From positions 620,001 through 684,000 of the forward strand of contig NZ_CP026947.1 of the NCBI RefSeq assembly GCF_003065405.1: a DNA stretch of 64,000 nucleotides. Reading direction: 5' to 3'. Shown here one piece after another: positions 46,791 to 56,887 of this stretch (within the stretch, counting starts at the first letter, position 1; the number at the start of each line of letters is the position of its first letter). The notes below the pieces were generated by a model that did not search any database, was not told the DNA's origin, and worked only from the letters and a program-made list of their open reading frames with translations. The DNA is from Corynebacterium yudongzhengii (lineage in GTDB: Bacteria > Actinomycetota > Actinomycetes > Mycobacteriales > Mycobacteriaceae). The position numbers were made by a program, and so were the translations under genes.

Positions 46791-47509
46791 GCCTGCCGGT
46801 TTTCGTCCACGACGACCTTGCCGCCGACATCGGCGAGACGCTCACGCTGCGCGGGCCGGAAGGCCGCCACGCGGTGACGGTGACCCGCACGGCGGTCGGC
46901 GATGAGGTGCAGCTTATCGACGGCCGCGGCACCCGCATCACCGGCACGGTCACGCAGACTGCGGGCAAGGACGTGCTCACCGTCGAGGTCTCAGCCCGTG
47001 AGGTCGAGCCGCCCCCGCGCCCGGAGGTCACGATCGTGCAGGCGCTGCCGAAGTCGGAACGCTCCGAGCTCGCCGTCGATCTGGCCACCCAGGCGGGCGC
47101 GGATACGATCGTCGCCTGGCAGGCGCGCCGCTGCGTGGCGAAGTGGAGGGGGGCGAAAATCGACAAGCACCTGCGCAAGTGGGAAGATGCCGCCTACGCC
47201 GCCGCGAAGCAGTCGCGCCGCTCGCGCATCCCGCGGATCGAGGGCCCGCTGAGCACCGCGGAGCTCGCCGAGTATCTGGCGGGCCAGAACGCTTATGTGC
47301 TGCACGAGGATGCGCAGGTGGGTATCGGAGAGGTGGATCTTGACGTCGATAAGCTCGTGGTGATCGTGGGACCCGAAGGCGGCATCGGCGCCGAGGAGCT
47401 CGCCGAGCTGGGCGCCACCCCGGTGCGTTTGGGCCCGGAGGTCTATCGCACGGCGTCGGCGGCGATGGTGACGCTAGCGGCGATCGGGGCGCTGACGAAG
47501 CGCTGGTAA
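46787..47509 (+). CDS. rsmE: 16S rRNA (uracil1498-N3)-methyltransferase
   Basis: 240 residues. It is a SPOUT methyltransferase with a PUA-like N-terminal domain and a C-terminal knot region: [17 protein letters not shown] and [15 protein letters not shown], the SAM-binding motifs. It methylates U1498 of 16S rRNA. It is translationally coupled to dnaJ and lies upstream of phoH, a common actinobacterial order. Confidence 0.95.
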   Translation: MSLPVFVHDDLAADIGETLTLRGPEGRHAVTVTRTAVGDEVQLIDGRGTRITGTVTQTAGKDVLTVEVSAREVEPPPRPEVTIVQALPKSERSELAVDLATQAGADTIVAWQARRCVAKWRGAKIDKHLRKWEDAAYAAAKQSRRSRIPRIEGPLSTAELAEYLAGQNAYVLHEDAQVGIGEVDLDVDKLVVIVGPEGGIGAEELAELGATPVRLGPEVYRTASAAMVTLAAIGALTKRW

Positions 47510-47535
47510 GTTCGTAGGCAATCGAGAGAAAGGCC

Positions 47536-48546
47536 GTGCGGTTGGCGGGGAAGACTGACGTGGTGACCCTGAAGGTCGAGCTGGACGCGCAGTACGCGAA
47601 TTCGGTGTTCGGGATCAACGACGACAACATCCGGGTCCTGGATAACCTCCTCGACTGCGACATCCACGTCCGCGGTGACAGGGTGCGCCTGCGCGGGCCC
47701 CAGCACGAGGTCGCGCGGGCGAAGAAGGTCTTCGCGGAGCTGGAATCCATCGCTCGCCGGGGACATCAGATCTCGCCGGAGACGGTGCGGCACGCGGTGA
47801 ACATCGTCACCGTCGAGGCCCCGCAGTCGGTCACGGAGATCATGGGCGCGGATATCGTCTCGCGCCGGGGAAAGGCGATCCGCCCGAAGACGCTGGGGCA
47901 GAAGCAGTACGTCGACGCGATCGACAACAACACCATCGTCTTCGGCATCGGCCCGGCCGGCTCCGGTAAGACGTATTTGGCGGTGGCGAAGGCCGTGCAG
48001 GCGCTGCAGCTCAAGCACGTCTCGCGGATCATCCTCACCCGCCCGGCCGTCGAGGCGGGAGAGAAGCTGGGATTTCTGCCCGGCACCTTGGGCGAGAAGA
48101 TCGACCCTTATCTGCGCCCGTTGTACGACGCCCTGCGCGACATGCTTGATCCGGAGATGATCCCGCAGCTCATGGAGGCCGGCGTCATCGAGGTCGCCCC
48201 GCTGGCGTACATGCGCGGGCGCACGCTCAGTGACTCTTTCGTCATCCTCGACGAGGCCCAAAACACCACCCCGGAGCAGATGAAGATGTTTTTGACCCGG
48301 CTGGGCTTCGGCTCGAAGATCGTGGTCACAGGCGATATCTCCCAGGTGGATCTGCCGCGCGGGCAGCACTCCGGGCTGAGGGTGGTGCGCGGCATCCTCG
48401 AGGGCGTCGACGACCTCGAGTTCTGCGATCTCTCCTCCGGCGATGTCGTGCGCCACCAGCTGGTCGGACGCATCGTCGAAGCCTACGATCGGTGGGAAGA
48501 CCGCGGCCAGCGCCCAGACCGTGACAAAAGGAAGGACACCCAGTGA
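47536..48546 (+). CDS. PhoH-family ATPase (PhoH-like/YbeZ)
   Basis: 336 residues from the GTG at 47536. GTG at 47560, preceded by GGGGAAG, is an alternative start. An N-terminal KH-like region (about 10-80) is followed by Walker A GPAGSGKTYLA and Walker B SFVILDEAQNTT. PhoH-like/YbeZ proteins are thought to act with YbeY in RNA metabolism and ribosome quality control. The stop overlaps the ybeY start (GTGA), which fits that partnership. Confidence 0.93.
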   Translation: MRLAGKTDVVTLKVELDAQYANSVFGINDDNIRVLDNLLDCDIHVRGDRVRLRGPQHEVARAKKVFAELESIARRGHQISPETVRHAVNIVTVEAPQSVTEIMGADIVSRRGKAIRPKTLGQKQYVDAIDNNTIVFGIGPAGSGKTYLAVAKAVQALQLKHVSRIILTRPAVEAGEKLGFLPGTLGEKIDPYLRPLYDALRDMLDPEMIPQLMEAGVIEVAPLAYMRGRTLSDSFVILDEAQNTTPEQMKMFLTRLGFGSKIVVTGDISQVDLPRGQHSGLRVVRGILEGVDDLEFCDLSSGDVVRHQLVGRIVEAYDRWEDRGQRPDRDKRKDTQ

Positions 48547-49166
48547 GCATCGAGGTCTTGAACGAATCCGGCTACGGCGGGGTCAACGAGGAGATGCTCA
48601 TCTCGGTGGCCGCGCATGCGCTGTCCGCCCTCGACGTCCACCCGGACGCCGAGCTGACCATCACCCTGGTCGACGAACCCACCATCGAAGACCTCCACGT
48701 CCGCTGGCTGGATCTCGAAGGCCCGACCGATGTCATGAGCTTCCCGATGGACGACTTCGCCACCACCTCCTCGCAGCGACCGGACGCCCCCGCGCCGGGG
48801 CCGACGATGCTCGGCGACATCGTGCTCTGCCCGTCTTTCGCCGCCCGCCAGGCCGACGCCGCCGGCCACGGCCTGCCACACGAGCTCGCCCTGCTCACCG
48901 TCCACGGCTGCCTGCACGTGCTCGGCTACGATCACGCCACCGCCACCCAGGAGCGGGAGATGTTTGGCCTGCAGAACGAGATCCTCGCCGACTGGTACGA
49001 CCAGCTGTCCATCCAGGGCACCGAGTTCCACCCCAAGCCGAGCGGTCCGCAGGCCTTCCCCTCGGCGGCGGATCGCGAGCTTCTCGACGAGAAGACCGCC
49101 GACGGCTCCGTGCCCGCCATCGCCGAGCCGCGCCCGGAGGAAGGCAGCGAGGCCGATGACGCTTAA
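48543..49166 (+). CDS. ybeY: Endoribonuclease YbeY (rRNA maturation factor)
   Basis: 207 residues, longer than the usual 150-180 because of a C-terminal acidic extension after about residue 165. The zinc site is HGCLHVLGYDH, and LGDIVLCP lies upstream. It takes part in 16S rRNA 3' maturation. It overlaps the PhoH gene by 4 bp. Confidence 0.95.
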   Translation: MSIEVLNESGYGGVNEEMLISVAAHALSALDVHPDAELTITLVDEPTIEDLHVRWLDLEGPTDVMSFPMDDFATTSSQRPDAPAPGPTMLGDIVLCPSFAARQADAAGHGLPHELALLTVHGCLHVLGYDHATATQEREMFGLQNEILADWYDQLSIQGTEFHPKPSGPQAFPSAADRELLDEKTADGSVPAIAEPRPEEGSEADDA

Positions 49167-49205
49167 CCGGGGGTAATGTCGCCGCCGAAGAAAAGAGAGT
49201 GCACC

Positions 49206-50066
49206 ATGGAAGCCATGAACATTCTCTCCATCCAGTCCGCGGTGGCCTACGGCCATGTCGGCAACTCGGCGGCGGTCTTCCCGCTGCAGCGCATCGGCCA
49301 CTCCGTGTGGCCCGTGGCCACGGTCAACTACTCGAATCACACCGGCTACGGGCAGTGGCGCGGGCCCATGATCCCCGCCGAGCAGGTGCGTGAGGTTATC
49401 ACGGGTATCGACGAGCTCGGCAAGCTCGGCGAGGTCAACGCCGTACTCTCCGGCTACCAGGGCGGGTCGGACATCGCCGACGTGATCGTCGAGACCGTCG
49501 CCCGCGTCAAGGAGCAAAACCCCAAGGCGCTCTATGCTTGCGACCCGGTGATGGGTAACGCGAAGTCCGGCTGCCACGTCTCCGATGAGATCCCGCCGCT
49601 GCTCAAAGAGCGCGTCGTGCCGGTCGCCGATATCATCACCCCGAACCAGTTCGAGCTCGGCTACCTCACTGACCGCACCGCTGACGATCTCGACTCCACC
49701 ATCGCCGCCGCCCACGCCGCCCGCGAGATGGGCCCGGAGACCGTGCTGGTCACCTCGGTGTTGCGCCCGGATCGTGAGGAGGACACCATCGAGATGATGG
49801 TGGTCAACGGCTCCGGCGTGTGGCTGGTGCGCACCCCGTATCTGCCTTTCAAGCGCAACGGCTCCGGGGATGTGACCGCCGCTTTGTTTACCGGCCACTA
49901 CGTCTCCACCGGCGATGCGGAACAGGCGCTGGGCAAGACCGCCTCCAGCATCTACGAGCTGCTCAAGGTCACCTTCGACGCCGATACCCGCGAGCTGCAG
50001 CTGGTGCAAGCACAGAACGCTTTCGTCGCCCCGGAGCAGACCTTCGAGGTCGTCCGCGTCTCCTAG
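49206..50066 (+). CDS. pdxY: Pyridoxal kinase
   Basis: 286 residues from the ATG at 49206 (49215 is also possible). The PfkB-like fold has the PdxY signatures NILSIQSAVAYGHVGNSAA near the N-terminus, VLSGYQGGSD, YACDPVMGN and the catalytic GSGDVTAALF near residue 220. It phosphorylates pyridoxal to PLP in vitamin B6 salvage. It sits between ybeY and era, a position often held by a CorC-like gene in relatives. Confidence 0.92.
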   Translation: MEAMNILSIQSAVAYGHVGNSAAVFPLQRIGHSVWPVATVNYSNHTGYGQWRGPMIPAEQVREVITGIDELGKLGEVNAVLSGYQGGSDIADVIVETVARVKEQNPKALYACDPVMGNAKSGCHVSDEIPPLLKERVVPVADIITPNQFELGYLTDRTADDLDSTIAAAHAAREMGPETVLVTSVLRPDREEDTIEMMVVNGSGVWLVRTPYLPFKRNGSGDVTAALFTGHYVSTGDAEQALGKTASSIYELLKVTFDADTRELQLVQAQNAFVAPEQTFEVVRVS

Positions 50067-50119
50067 ACGGTGTATCCTGAGGTATCCCTTAAAAACTTCG
50101 GATTGCTGCAAGGAGCCAG

Positions 50120-51052
50120 GTGCTCGATTTCACCGATACCCCGGAGGGTTTTCGTTCCGGTTTCGTCAGCTTCGTCGGCCGGCCCAATACCGGTAAGTCG
50201 ACGCTGACGAACGCCCTCGTAGGCGAGAAGATCGCGATCACCGCCGATCAGCCGGAGACCACCCGGCACCCGATCCGCGGGCTGGTGCACCGAGAGGATG
50301 CGCAGATGGTGGTCGTCGATACGCCGGGCCTGCACCGCCCGCGCACCCTGCTGGGTGAGCGTCTCAACGACACCGTCCGCGATACCTATGCGGACGTCGA
50401 CGTCATTGGCCTGACCATCCCGGCCGACGAGAAGATCGGCCCCGGCGATCGCTGGATCCTCAACAACGTCCGAGAGATCGCGCCGCGGGTGCCGATTGTC
50501 GGCATCGTCACCAAGATCGACACCGTGAGCAAGGACAAGCTGGGCGAGCAGCTGTTGGCCGTCTATGACCTGCTCGGCGGCGATGAGGTCGGCCCCGAGG
50601 TGGTACCCGTATCGGCGACCGAAAAGCGCCAGATCGACGTGCTCACCGACGTCTTGGTCGGCCAGCTGCCGGAGGGCCCGAAGTTCTACCCGGACGACCA
50701 CACCACGGATGATGACACCGAGACCCGCATCTCCGAGCTCATCCGCGAAGCCGCGCTGTCGGGGCTGCGCGATGAGCTGCCGCACTCCGTGGCCGTCGAG
50801 GTCGACGAGATCATCGACGACCCCGATGACAACCGCGACCGCGCCCTCGTTTACGCCGTCATCTACGTCGAACGCCCCGGCCAGCGCAAGATCCTCGAGG
50901 GCCGCGACGGCCGGCGCCTGAAGTCGATCACCGCGCGGGCGCGCAAGGAGATCATCGAGCTCATCGGGCGCAACGTGTATCTGGATCTGCGCCTCAAGGT
51001 GCTCAAGAACTGGCAGTCCGACCCTAAGCAGCTCGGACGCCTGGGGTTTTAA
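50120..51052 (+). CDS. era: GTPase Era
   Basis: 310 residues from a GTG. The G motifs are GRPNTGKST (G1, near residue 24), VVDTPGLH (G3) and TKID (G4). A C-terminal KH domain is present (ARKEIIELIGRNVYLDLRLKV, cut here). Era binds the 3' end of 16S rRNA in 30S assembly. It is followed by recO after 3 bp, so the two are co-transcribed. Confidence 0.95.
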   Translation: MLDFTDTPEGFRSGFVSFVGRPNTGKSTLTNALVGEKIAITADQPETTRHPIRGLVHREDAQMVVVDTPGLHRPRTLLGERLNDTVRDTYADVDVIGLTIPADEKIGPGDRWILNNVREIAPRVPIVGIVTKIDTVSKDKLGEQLLAVYDLLGGDEVGPEVVPVSATEKRQIDVLTDVLVGQLPEGPKFYPDDHTTDDDTETRISELIREAALSGLRDELPHSVAVEVDEIIDDPDDNRDRALVYAVIYVERPGQRKILEGRDGRRLKSITARARKEIIELIGRNVYLDLRLKVLKNWQSDPKQLGRLGF

Positions 51053-51055
51053 ACC

Positions 51056-51802
51056 GTGCGCCGCGGCTCCTTCCGGGAGAAGGCCGTGGTGGTGCGCACC
51101 CACGATTTCGGCGAGGCCGATCGCATCATCGTGCTGCTCACGCGCGGATCGGGGTTGGTGCGCGCCGTCGCCAAGGGGGTGCGGCGGGCGAAGTCCCGTT
51201 TCGGTTCCCGGTTGCAGCCCTTCGTGCTTCTCGACGTCACCATGTACGCCGGCAAGAACCTCGCCACCATCACCACCGCCGATACGGTGCGCTACTTCGC
51301 GGGCCCGCTCATCGACGATTGGGATCGCTACTCCGCGGCCGCGGTGATCCTGGAGACGGCCGAGCAGTTCACCCGGCACGTCGACACTAATGAGGAGCTT
51401 TTCGACGCCGTCGTCGACGCCCTCGACTGGCTCGGCGAGACTCCTTATCCCACCGCGACCCTCGATGGTTTCCTCCTTCAGGCCATGGAGCTGGAGGGCT
51501 TCGCGCCGAGCCTTTTCGACTGCGCGGCCTGCCAGAAACCGGGGCCGCACCACGCCTTTAACCCGGCGGTGGGTGGGGCGGTGTGTTATGAGTGCCGGCC
51601 GTCGCAAAGCTATTCTGTGCCGGAGGAAACCCTGCACCTGATGTGGTTGCTGCTCAAAAGCCACCGGGCGGCCGCGGCGGAGCTGCTGTTGAGCCCCGAG
51701 GGGCCGGTGCTCGCGGAGCGGGCGCACCGACTGGTCACCGCACACCTGCAGTGGCACCTGGATTCTGGGATTCGTTCGCTGCGGATCATGGACCAGCATT
51801 AG
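51056..51802 (+). CDS. recO: DNA repair protein RecO
   Basis: 248 residues from a GTG. The N-terminal OB fold starts KAVVVRTHDFGEADRIIVLL (cut at 20). A zinc-binding cluster lies near residues 144-182: CAACQKPGPHH, then CYEC. RecO loads RecA onto SSB-coated DNA with RecR. It lies between era and uppS, as in other Corynebacteriales. Confidence 0.93.
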   Translation: MRRGSFREKAVVVRTHDFGEADRIIVLLTRGSGLVRAVAKGVRRAKSRFGSRLQPFVLLDVTMYAGKNLATITTADTVRYFAGPLIDDWDRYSAAAVILETAEQFTRHVDTNEELFDAVVDALDWLGETPYPTATLDGFLLQAMELEGFAPSLFDCAACQKPGPHHAFNPAVGGAVCYECRPSQSYSVPEETLHLMWLLLKSHRAAAAELLLSPEGPVLAERAHRLVTAHLQWHLDSGIRSLRIMDQH

Positions 51803-51829
51803 GAACTGTTGTATTAAGAGGTTGTGAGG

Positions 51830-52582
51830 ATGAAAGAAAACCCGCAGAAGGAAGCGCTGCGCCCTCCGGAGATCCCGGAGAAGTTCCTGCCGCGCCATAT
51901 TGCGCTGGTTATGGACGGCAACGGGCGCTGGGCCACCGAGCGCGGCCTGGAACGCACCGAAGGCCACAAGCGCGGTGAGAAGGTGCTCATGGACGTCGTC
52001 GACGCCTGCCTGGCTCTAGGCATCGAGTATCTGTCAGCCTACGCCTTCTCCACGGAGAACTGGCGCCGCTCGCGCGACGAGGTTCGCTTCCTCATGGGCT
52101 TCAACCGCGACGTGTTGCGCCGCCAGCGCGACGTGCTGCACGAGAAAGGAGTGCGCGTCGTCTGGGCGGGCAGGCGGCCGAGGCTGTGGCGCAGCGTCAT
52201 CCGCGAACTCGAAGCCGCCGAGGAGCTCACCCGGCACAACACCCGCATGACGCTGGTGATGTGCGTGAATTACGGTGGTCGGGCGGAGCTTATCGACGGC
52301 ATTTCCACCCTCATCGACAAAGCTAACCGCGGTGAGATCACCCGCAGGGACGTGACGGAGAAGAACCTCCAGCGCTACCTCTACGACCCGGGCATGCCCG
52401 AGGTCGATCTGTTCCTGCGCCCGTCGGGGGAGAAGCGCACCTCGAACTTCCTGCTCTGGCAGTCGGCGTATGCCGAGCACGTCTACCAGGATGTTTTATT
52501 TCCCGATTACACCCCGCAGCACCTCTTCGACGCCGTGACCGAATACGCCCACCGCGACCGACGCTTCGGAGGCACCAAATGA
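51830..52582 (+). CDS. uppS: Isoprenyl (decaprenyl/undecaprenyl) diphosphate synthase
   Basis: 250 residues from the ATG at 51830, which has AGAGG 8 bp upstream; a GTG six bases earlier is less likely. The cis-prenyltransferase signatures are [15 protein letters not shown] (catalytic Asp), the EGHK helix, [13 protein letters not shown] and [19 protein letters not shown]. It makes the long-chain polyprenyl carrier for cell-wall synthesis. It overlaps the next gene by 4 bp. Confidence 0.95.
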   Translation: MKENPQKEALRPPEIPEKFLPRHIALVMDGNGRWATERGLERTEGHKRGEKVLMDVVDACLALGIEYLSAYAFSTENWRRSRDEVRFLMGFNRDVLRRQRDVLHEKGVRVVWAGRRPRLWRSVIRELEAAEELTRHNTRMTLVMCVNYGGRAELIDGISTLIDKANRGEITRRDVTEKNLQRYLYDPGMPEVDLFLRPSGEKRTSNFLLWQSAYAEHVYQDVLFPDYTPQHLFDAVTEYAHRDRRFGGTK

Positions 52583-53673
52583 GTGACGAGGAGCACCGGT
52601 CGAAGAAGCCGTCGAATAAGCAGATCAGCCGGTGGCGCCGCTATCTGGCCAACGAGCGTGCGGAGGCCGCCGTCTACCGCAGCTTGGCGGAAAAGCGCAC
52701 CGGCTCCGAGCGCGAGATCCTCCTCGAGCTCGCCGACGCCGAATCCCGCCACGAGCAGTACTGGCGCGAGCGGCTCGGCGATTATGTGGGCATGCCGCGC
52801 AGCCCGGATCTCGGCACGCGCTTTCTGGGCTTTTTGGCCAAGCACTTCGGTTCGGTCTTCGCGCTGGCGCTAATCCAGTCGGCGGAGTCGCGCAACCCCT
52901 ATGTGCATGACGACGACGCCCCCGACAGCATCGCCGCCGACGAGCGCATGCACGCCGAGGTCGTGCGCGGGCTGGCGACGCGTTCGCGCGAGAAGATGTC
53001 GGGTGGTTTCCGCGCCGCCGTCTTCGGCGCCAACGACGGGCTCATCTCGAACGCGGCCCTGGTGCTCGGCGTGCTGGGCTCCGGCATGTCGTCCTCGGCG
53101 ATCCTGGTCACCGGCATCTCCGGGCTTCTGGCCGGCGCGTTTTCCATGGGCGCCGGCGAGTACATCTCGGTGCGCAGCCAGAACGAGCTTATCGACGCCT
53201 CCGTGCCCCATCCGAAGTCCTACCGCCTCATCGGCCAGGTGGACGTGGACGCCAACGAGCTCGCGCTCGTCTACCGCGCCCGCGGGATGAGCGAGGACGA
53301 GGCTCGCCAGCGCGCCGCGCAGGTCTTCGCCGATCAGGCCCGTGGCATCGAGACCGAGGAGTTCTCGCAGGGGGCGCCGGTAAAATCGGAGGGCAGCTCG
53401 GGGGCGTGGACGGCGGCGGCGTCGTCGTTCATCGCGTTCTCGATCGGCGCGTTCATCCCGATCATTCCTTATCTTCTCGGCATGACGGCGATGCCCGCAG
53501 GCATCTCCGCAGTCGTGCTCGTTTCGATCGCGCTGTTGTTTACCGGCGGGGTGACCGGCATTCTTTCCGGCAAGCCGCCGGCGCCGCGTGCGGCGCGGCA
53601 GCTGCTGGTGGGCTTAGGCGCCGCGCTGGTGACGTTTGTGCTGGGCGCGGCGTTTGGAAGTGTGATCGGTTAG
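52579..53673 (+). CDS. Ferritin-like domain fused to a VIT1/CCC1-type iron/manganese transporter
   Basis: 364 residues. Residues about 20-140 form a rubrerythrin-like four-helix segment with Glu/His pairs ([23 protein letters not shown]). Residues about 150-364 are the VIT domain with its hallmark [29 protein letters not shown] and four to five helices. Such MbfA-like fusions move Fe2+ or Mn2+ out of the cytoplasm, with the ferritin-like domain sensing metal. It is coupled to uppS by ATGA and convergent with zur, 2 bp apart. Confidence 0.9.
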   Translation: MSDEEHRSKKPSNKQISRWRRYLANERAEAAVYRSLAEKRTGSEREILLELADAESRHEQYWRERLGDYVGMPRSPDLGTRFLGFLAKHFGSVFALALIQSAESRNPYVHDDDAPDSIAADERMHAEVVRGLATRSREKMSGGFRAAVFGANDGLISNAALVLGVLGSGMSSSAILVTGISGLLAGAFSMGAGEYISVRSQNELIDASVPHPKSYRLIGQVDVDANELALVYRARGMSEDEARQRAAQVFADQARGIETEEFSQGAPVKSEGSSGAWTAAASSFIAFSIGAFIPIIPYLLGMTAMPAGISAVVLVSIALLFTGGVTGILSGKPPAPRAARQLLVGLGAALVTFVLGAAFGSVIG

Positions 53674-53675
53674 CG

Positions 53676-54146
53676 CTACTTCGCCGCCGCGCCGCGGTTT
53701 TTCGCCTGGGCCTCGGCGCGGGCCTGGTGGGCCGCGCAGTCCTGGCAGACGCCGAAGATCTCCGCGTCGTGGCCGGTGAGCCGGAAGCCGTGGGACTTGG
53801 CCACGTCTTTCGCCCACTTCTCTACGGGGCCGCCGTCAATCTCCTCCGTGCGCCCGCACTCGGTGCAGACGAGGTGGTGGTGATGATCGTCGGTGTGGCA
53901 GGCGCGGTAGAGCGATTCGCCGGAGGCCATGTGCAGCACGTCGACGGCGTCGATCTCCGCCAGGGACTGCAGGGTGCGGTACACGGTGGTGAGGCCGACG
54001 CGGGCGTCGCGTTCTTCCAGCTCCCGGTGGATTTCCTTCGCGGAGGCGAAGTTATCGAGCTCGGAGAGGAGGTCGACGACCGCCGTGCGTTGCCGGGTGT
54101 TGCGCACGCCGACCTTGGGCTTAGACGAGGACACAGACAAAGGCAT
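53676..54146 (-). CDS. zur: Fur-family regulator, zinc type (Zur/FurB)
   Basis: 156 residues from the ATG at 54146, which has GAAAGAAAG upstream. The N-terminal winged helix (TRQRTAVVDLLSELDNFASA and on) and the metal sites DDHHHHLVCTECG and CQDC are those of the Fur family. The linkage to the upstream ArsR gene and to glyS identifies the zinc-responsive paralogue. It represses zinc-uptake genes when zinc is plentiful. It is downstream of the ArsR-type gene by 87 bp on the same strand. Confidence 0.9.
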   Translation of the reverse strand: MPLSVSSSKPKVGVRNTRQRTAVVDLLSELDNFASAKEIHRELEERDARVGLTTVYRTLQSLAEIDAVDVLHMASGESLYRACHTDDHHHHLVCTECGRTEEIDGGPVEKWAKDVAKSHGFRLTGHDAEIFGVCQDCAAHQARAEAQAKNRGAAAK

Positions 54147-54233
54147 ACCAGATACTTTCTTTCGCCTCGGGGTGTAGTGAAACCTTGTAAATCTCCAGTC
54201 TAGCGCTACGTTCCTCGGCGAAATAGTTCGCAC

Positions 54234-54695
54234 TTAAGGCAGCCCCGGAGTTGGGGAGGCGGGAAGGTCCGGGACCAGCCCGGGCATCTTCGTATCGGGG
54301 TCCTTGGGGGTATCGGGGTGGCCTACAACGGCAGTTTGCCCGAGCTGCGCGGAATCCGAGGCGTCCGCCTCGCCGAGACCGCCGGAGCCGTCCTCCGAGG
54401 TGAGCGCGCCGACGCGCTGGGCGAGGTGGATGACCTCTGCGACCTTGGGGGAGTTCAACGTGTAGACCACCTCGCGGCCGGCGCGGGCTGAGGTCACCAG
54501 GCCGGAGCGTTTGAGCACACGCAAGTGCTGGCTGATCAACGGCTGGGATTTTCCTAGCGACTCCACCAACTCGTGGACGACATGGTCACGCTCGGCCAAT
54601 TTAAGAACAATTTGGAGGCGCTGCTGAGAATCGAGTGCACTAATGACTCTAGCGGCGTGGTCGAAAAGCGTGGGGCGCTCGTTCGTTCTCGCCAT
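54234..54695 (-). CDS. znr: ArsR/SmtB-family metal-responsive repressor (Znr-like)
   Basis: 153 residues from the ATG at 54695, which has AGAGGAG upstream. The winged helix DSQQRLQIVLKLAERDHVV...KSQPLISQHLRVLK carries the ArsR recognition helix. The C-terminal 50 residues are a Pro/Asp-rich tail. Corynebacterium glutamicum has a Znr-Zur pair beside glyS in this order, which supports the name. It is divergent from glyS. Confidence 0.83.
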   Translation of the reverse strand: MARTNERPTLFDHAARVISALDSQQRLQIVLKLAERDHVVHELVESLGKSQPLISQHLRVLKRSGLVTSARAGREVVYTLNSPKVAEVIHLAQRVGALTSEDGSGGLGEADASDSAQLGQTAVVGHPDTPKDPDTKMPGLVPDLPASPTPGLP

Positions 54696-54973
54696 CTTCG
54701 CATTCTCCTCTTTCGGGGGCATCACCTGGCGCTACGGTGTTGAGGGTGTAACTGTCACGCTTCGTGGCGAGGCTCTCTTCGTGCGACCAAAATCGCCATC
54801 GTCTCATTTATTATACAGGTGTCCCAATATTGTTGGTAGGTATCGGGGTCAAAAACTTCGGGTTTATGCATCGATCAGGGGGAGGGGCGACGTGGACGTG
54901 GCGTAAAGACCCGTTAGACTGGTGCGGACTAACCGTTGAATACCCTGGTGAAAACAAGGAGTCCACCACCGCC

Positions 54974-56356
54974 ATGGCCGCGTCTGTGATCGATACCGTC
55001 GTCAACCTCTGCAAGCGTCGAGGACTGGTCTACCCGGCCGGTGAAATCTACGGCGGAACCCGTTCCGCGTGGGACTACGGCCCGCTGGGTGTGGAGCTCA
55101 AGGAGAACATCAAGCGCCAGTGGTGGCGCCACATGGTCACCTCGCGCGCCGACGTCGTGGGCGTGGACACCTCCATCATCCTCCCGCGCCAGGTGTGGGT
55201 CGCCTCCGGGCACGTCGAGGTCTTCACCGACCCGCTGGTCGAATCCCTGCATACTCACAAGCGCTACCGCGCCGACCACCTGCTCGAGGCCTACGAGGAG
55301 AAGCACGGCCACCCGCCGGTCAACGGGCTGGCCGACATCAACGACCCCGAGACCGGGCAGCCCGGCAACTGGACCGAGCCGAAGGCATTCTCCGGCTTGA
55401 TGAAGACCTTCCTGGGGCCGGTCGACGATGAGGAGGGCCTGCACTACATGCGCCCGGAGACGGCGCAGGGCATCTTCGTGAACTTCAAGAACGTCATGAC
55501 CTCCGCGCGCATGAAGCCGCCCTTCGGCATCGCGAACATCGGCAAGTCCTTCCGCAACGAAATCACTCCGGGCAACTTCATCTTCCGCACCCGCGAGTTC
55601 GAGCAGATGGAGATGGAGTTCTTCGTCAAGCCGGGTACCGATGAAGAGTGGCACCAGTACTGGATCGACGACCGCCACCAGTGGTACATCGACTTGGGCA
55701 TCAACCCGGAGAACCTGCGTCTCTACGAGCACCCGCAGGAAAAGCTCAGCCACTACTCCAAGCGCACCGTCGACGTCGAATACGCCTATGGCTTCTCCGG
55801 CTCCAAGTGGGGCGAGCTCGAGGGCGTGGCCAACCGAACCGACTATGACCTGCGCGTGCACGCCGAGGCCTCCGGCGAGGACCTGTCCTTCTACGAGCAG
55901 GAAACCGAGGAGCGCTGGATCCCGTACACCATCGAGCCCGCCGCCGGTCTGGGTCGCGCTCTGATGGCCTTCCTCATTGACGCCTACACCGAGGATGAGG
56001 CGCCGAACGCGAAGGGTGGCGTCGATAAGCGTGTCGTGCTCAAGCTCGACCGTCGCCTGGCGCCGGTGAAGGTCGCCGTGCTGCCGCTGTCCAAGAAGCC
56101 GGAACTGTCCGAGCCCGCCGCTGAGCTCGCCCAGAAGCTGCGCGGCTACTGGAACGTCGACTTCGACACCTCCGGTGCTATCGGTCGGCGCTACCGTCGC
56201 CAGGATGAGATCGGTACGCCTTTCTGCGTCACCTACGACTTCGACACGCTCGAGGACAACGCCGTGACCGTCCGCGAGCGCGACACCATGGAACAGGAGC
56301 GCGTGCCGATCGCCGAGCTCGAGGCCTACCTCGCCGAGCGACTGATCGGCTGCTAA
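54974..56356 (+). CDS. glyS: Glycyl-tRNA synthetase (dimeric type)
   Basis: 460 residues from the ATG at 54974, which has AAGGAG about 12 bp upstream; the frame is open much further upstream, but the family N-terminus starts here ([20 protein letters not shown], cut). It is a class II synthetase with motif 2 [24 protein letters not shown] (split at FRTREF) and motif 3 [14 protein letters not shown]. It is the alpha-2 bacterial/eukaryal type. No T-box leader is visible in the 278-bp divergent region. The stop overlaps the next start by one base. Confidence 0.95.
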   Translation: MAASVIDTVVNLCKRRGLVYPAGEIYGGTRSAWDYGPLGVELKENIKRQWWRHMVTSRADVVGVDTSIILPRQVWVASGHVEVFTDPLVESLHTHKRYRADHLLEAYEEKHGHPPVNGLADINDPETGQPGNWTEPKAFSGLMKTFLGPVDDEEGLHYMRPETAQGIFVNFKNVMTSARMKPPFGIANIGKSFRNEITPGNFIFRTREFEQMEMEFFVKPGTDEEWHQYWIDDRHQWYIDLGINPENLRLYEHPQEKLSHYSKRTVDVEYAYGFSGSKWGELEGVANRTDYDLRVHAEASGEDLSFYEQETEERWIPYTIEPAAGLGRALMAFLIDAYTEDEAPNAKGGVDKRVVLKLDRRLAPVKVAVLPLSKKPELSEPAAELAQKLRGYWNVDFDTSGAIGRRYRRQDEIGTPFCVTYDFDTLEDNAVTVRERDTMEQERVPIAELEAYLAERLIGC

Positions 56357-56862
56357 TGCACTACACCAGCTGGGACCGCAGCGACACCGATCGCCCCGCG
56401 CTCGTCGAAGAAGACGGTGTGCGCACACTCGCCGTCTTCCACGGTGATCACGCCGACGTCGGCGAAGAGCAGTGGAAGGTCGACACCGACAAGCAACACG
56501 GCATCTCGCTGCGCCGCCCCGACGGCCGCGAGTACCTCCTCCACGGCGATGTCACCTCCGACAAGGAGCTCAAGGCGTTTCTCGACGGCCGCAGCTTCCT
56601 CTTGGTCGCCGAAAGCTCCAAGGACTGGATCATCGACGACGTCGACGGCAACAAGGTCGGCCAGTTCACCGCCGCCCAGCGCGGGGTGCGCAAGGCGATC
56701 GTCGAATACGACGGCGACGTCGAGATTGACGATGCAGAAGCCGTGGCCCTCGGCTACTTCTCCCGCATGATCCTGGAGCACCGCCTCCAGCGCACGGGCA
56801 CGGCGCTGATCGCGGTGCTCGTGCTGCTCACGATCATCGCGCTGCTGGCGTTCATCTTCTAG
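56356..56862 (+). CDS. Hypothetical protein with a C-terminal membrane anchor
   Basis: 168 residues. It is translationally coupled to glyS (TAATG). Residues 1-145 are soluble and acidic, with a beta-rich pattern (WIIDDVDGNKVGQFTAAQRG, LURP/scramblase-like in feel but not assignable). The last 20 residues form one helix (TALIAVLVLLTIIALLAFIF), giving a tail-anchored topology. Its family is unknown to me. Confidence 0.75.
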   Translation: MHYTSWDRSDTDRPALVEEDGVRTLAVFHGDHADVGEEQWKVDTDKQHGISLRRPDGREYLLHGDVTSDKELKAFLDGRSFLLVAESSKDWIIDDVDGNKVGQFTAAQRGVRKAIVEYDGDVEIDDAEAVALGYFSRMILEHRLQRTGTALIAVLVLLTIIALLAFIF

Positions 56863-56887
56863 GATGGTTGCCGACCGAGGAAGGTGA

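Noticed and set aside
48483..50111. Antisense ORF of 542 codons opposite ybeY/pdxY
   Set aside because: It overlaps two well-supported genes and its translation shows no domain.
50063..51967. Antisense ORF of 634 codons opposite era/recO
   Set aside because: Same reason: third-position GC keeps the frame open. Era and RecO are certain.
54696..54973. T-box leader for glyS or a Zur operator
   Set aside because: No T-box stem or TGGN-type box is visible. The A/T-rich stretch near 54797-54830 could hold a metal-regulator site, but I cannot match it to a known consensus.
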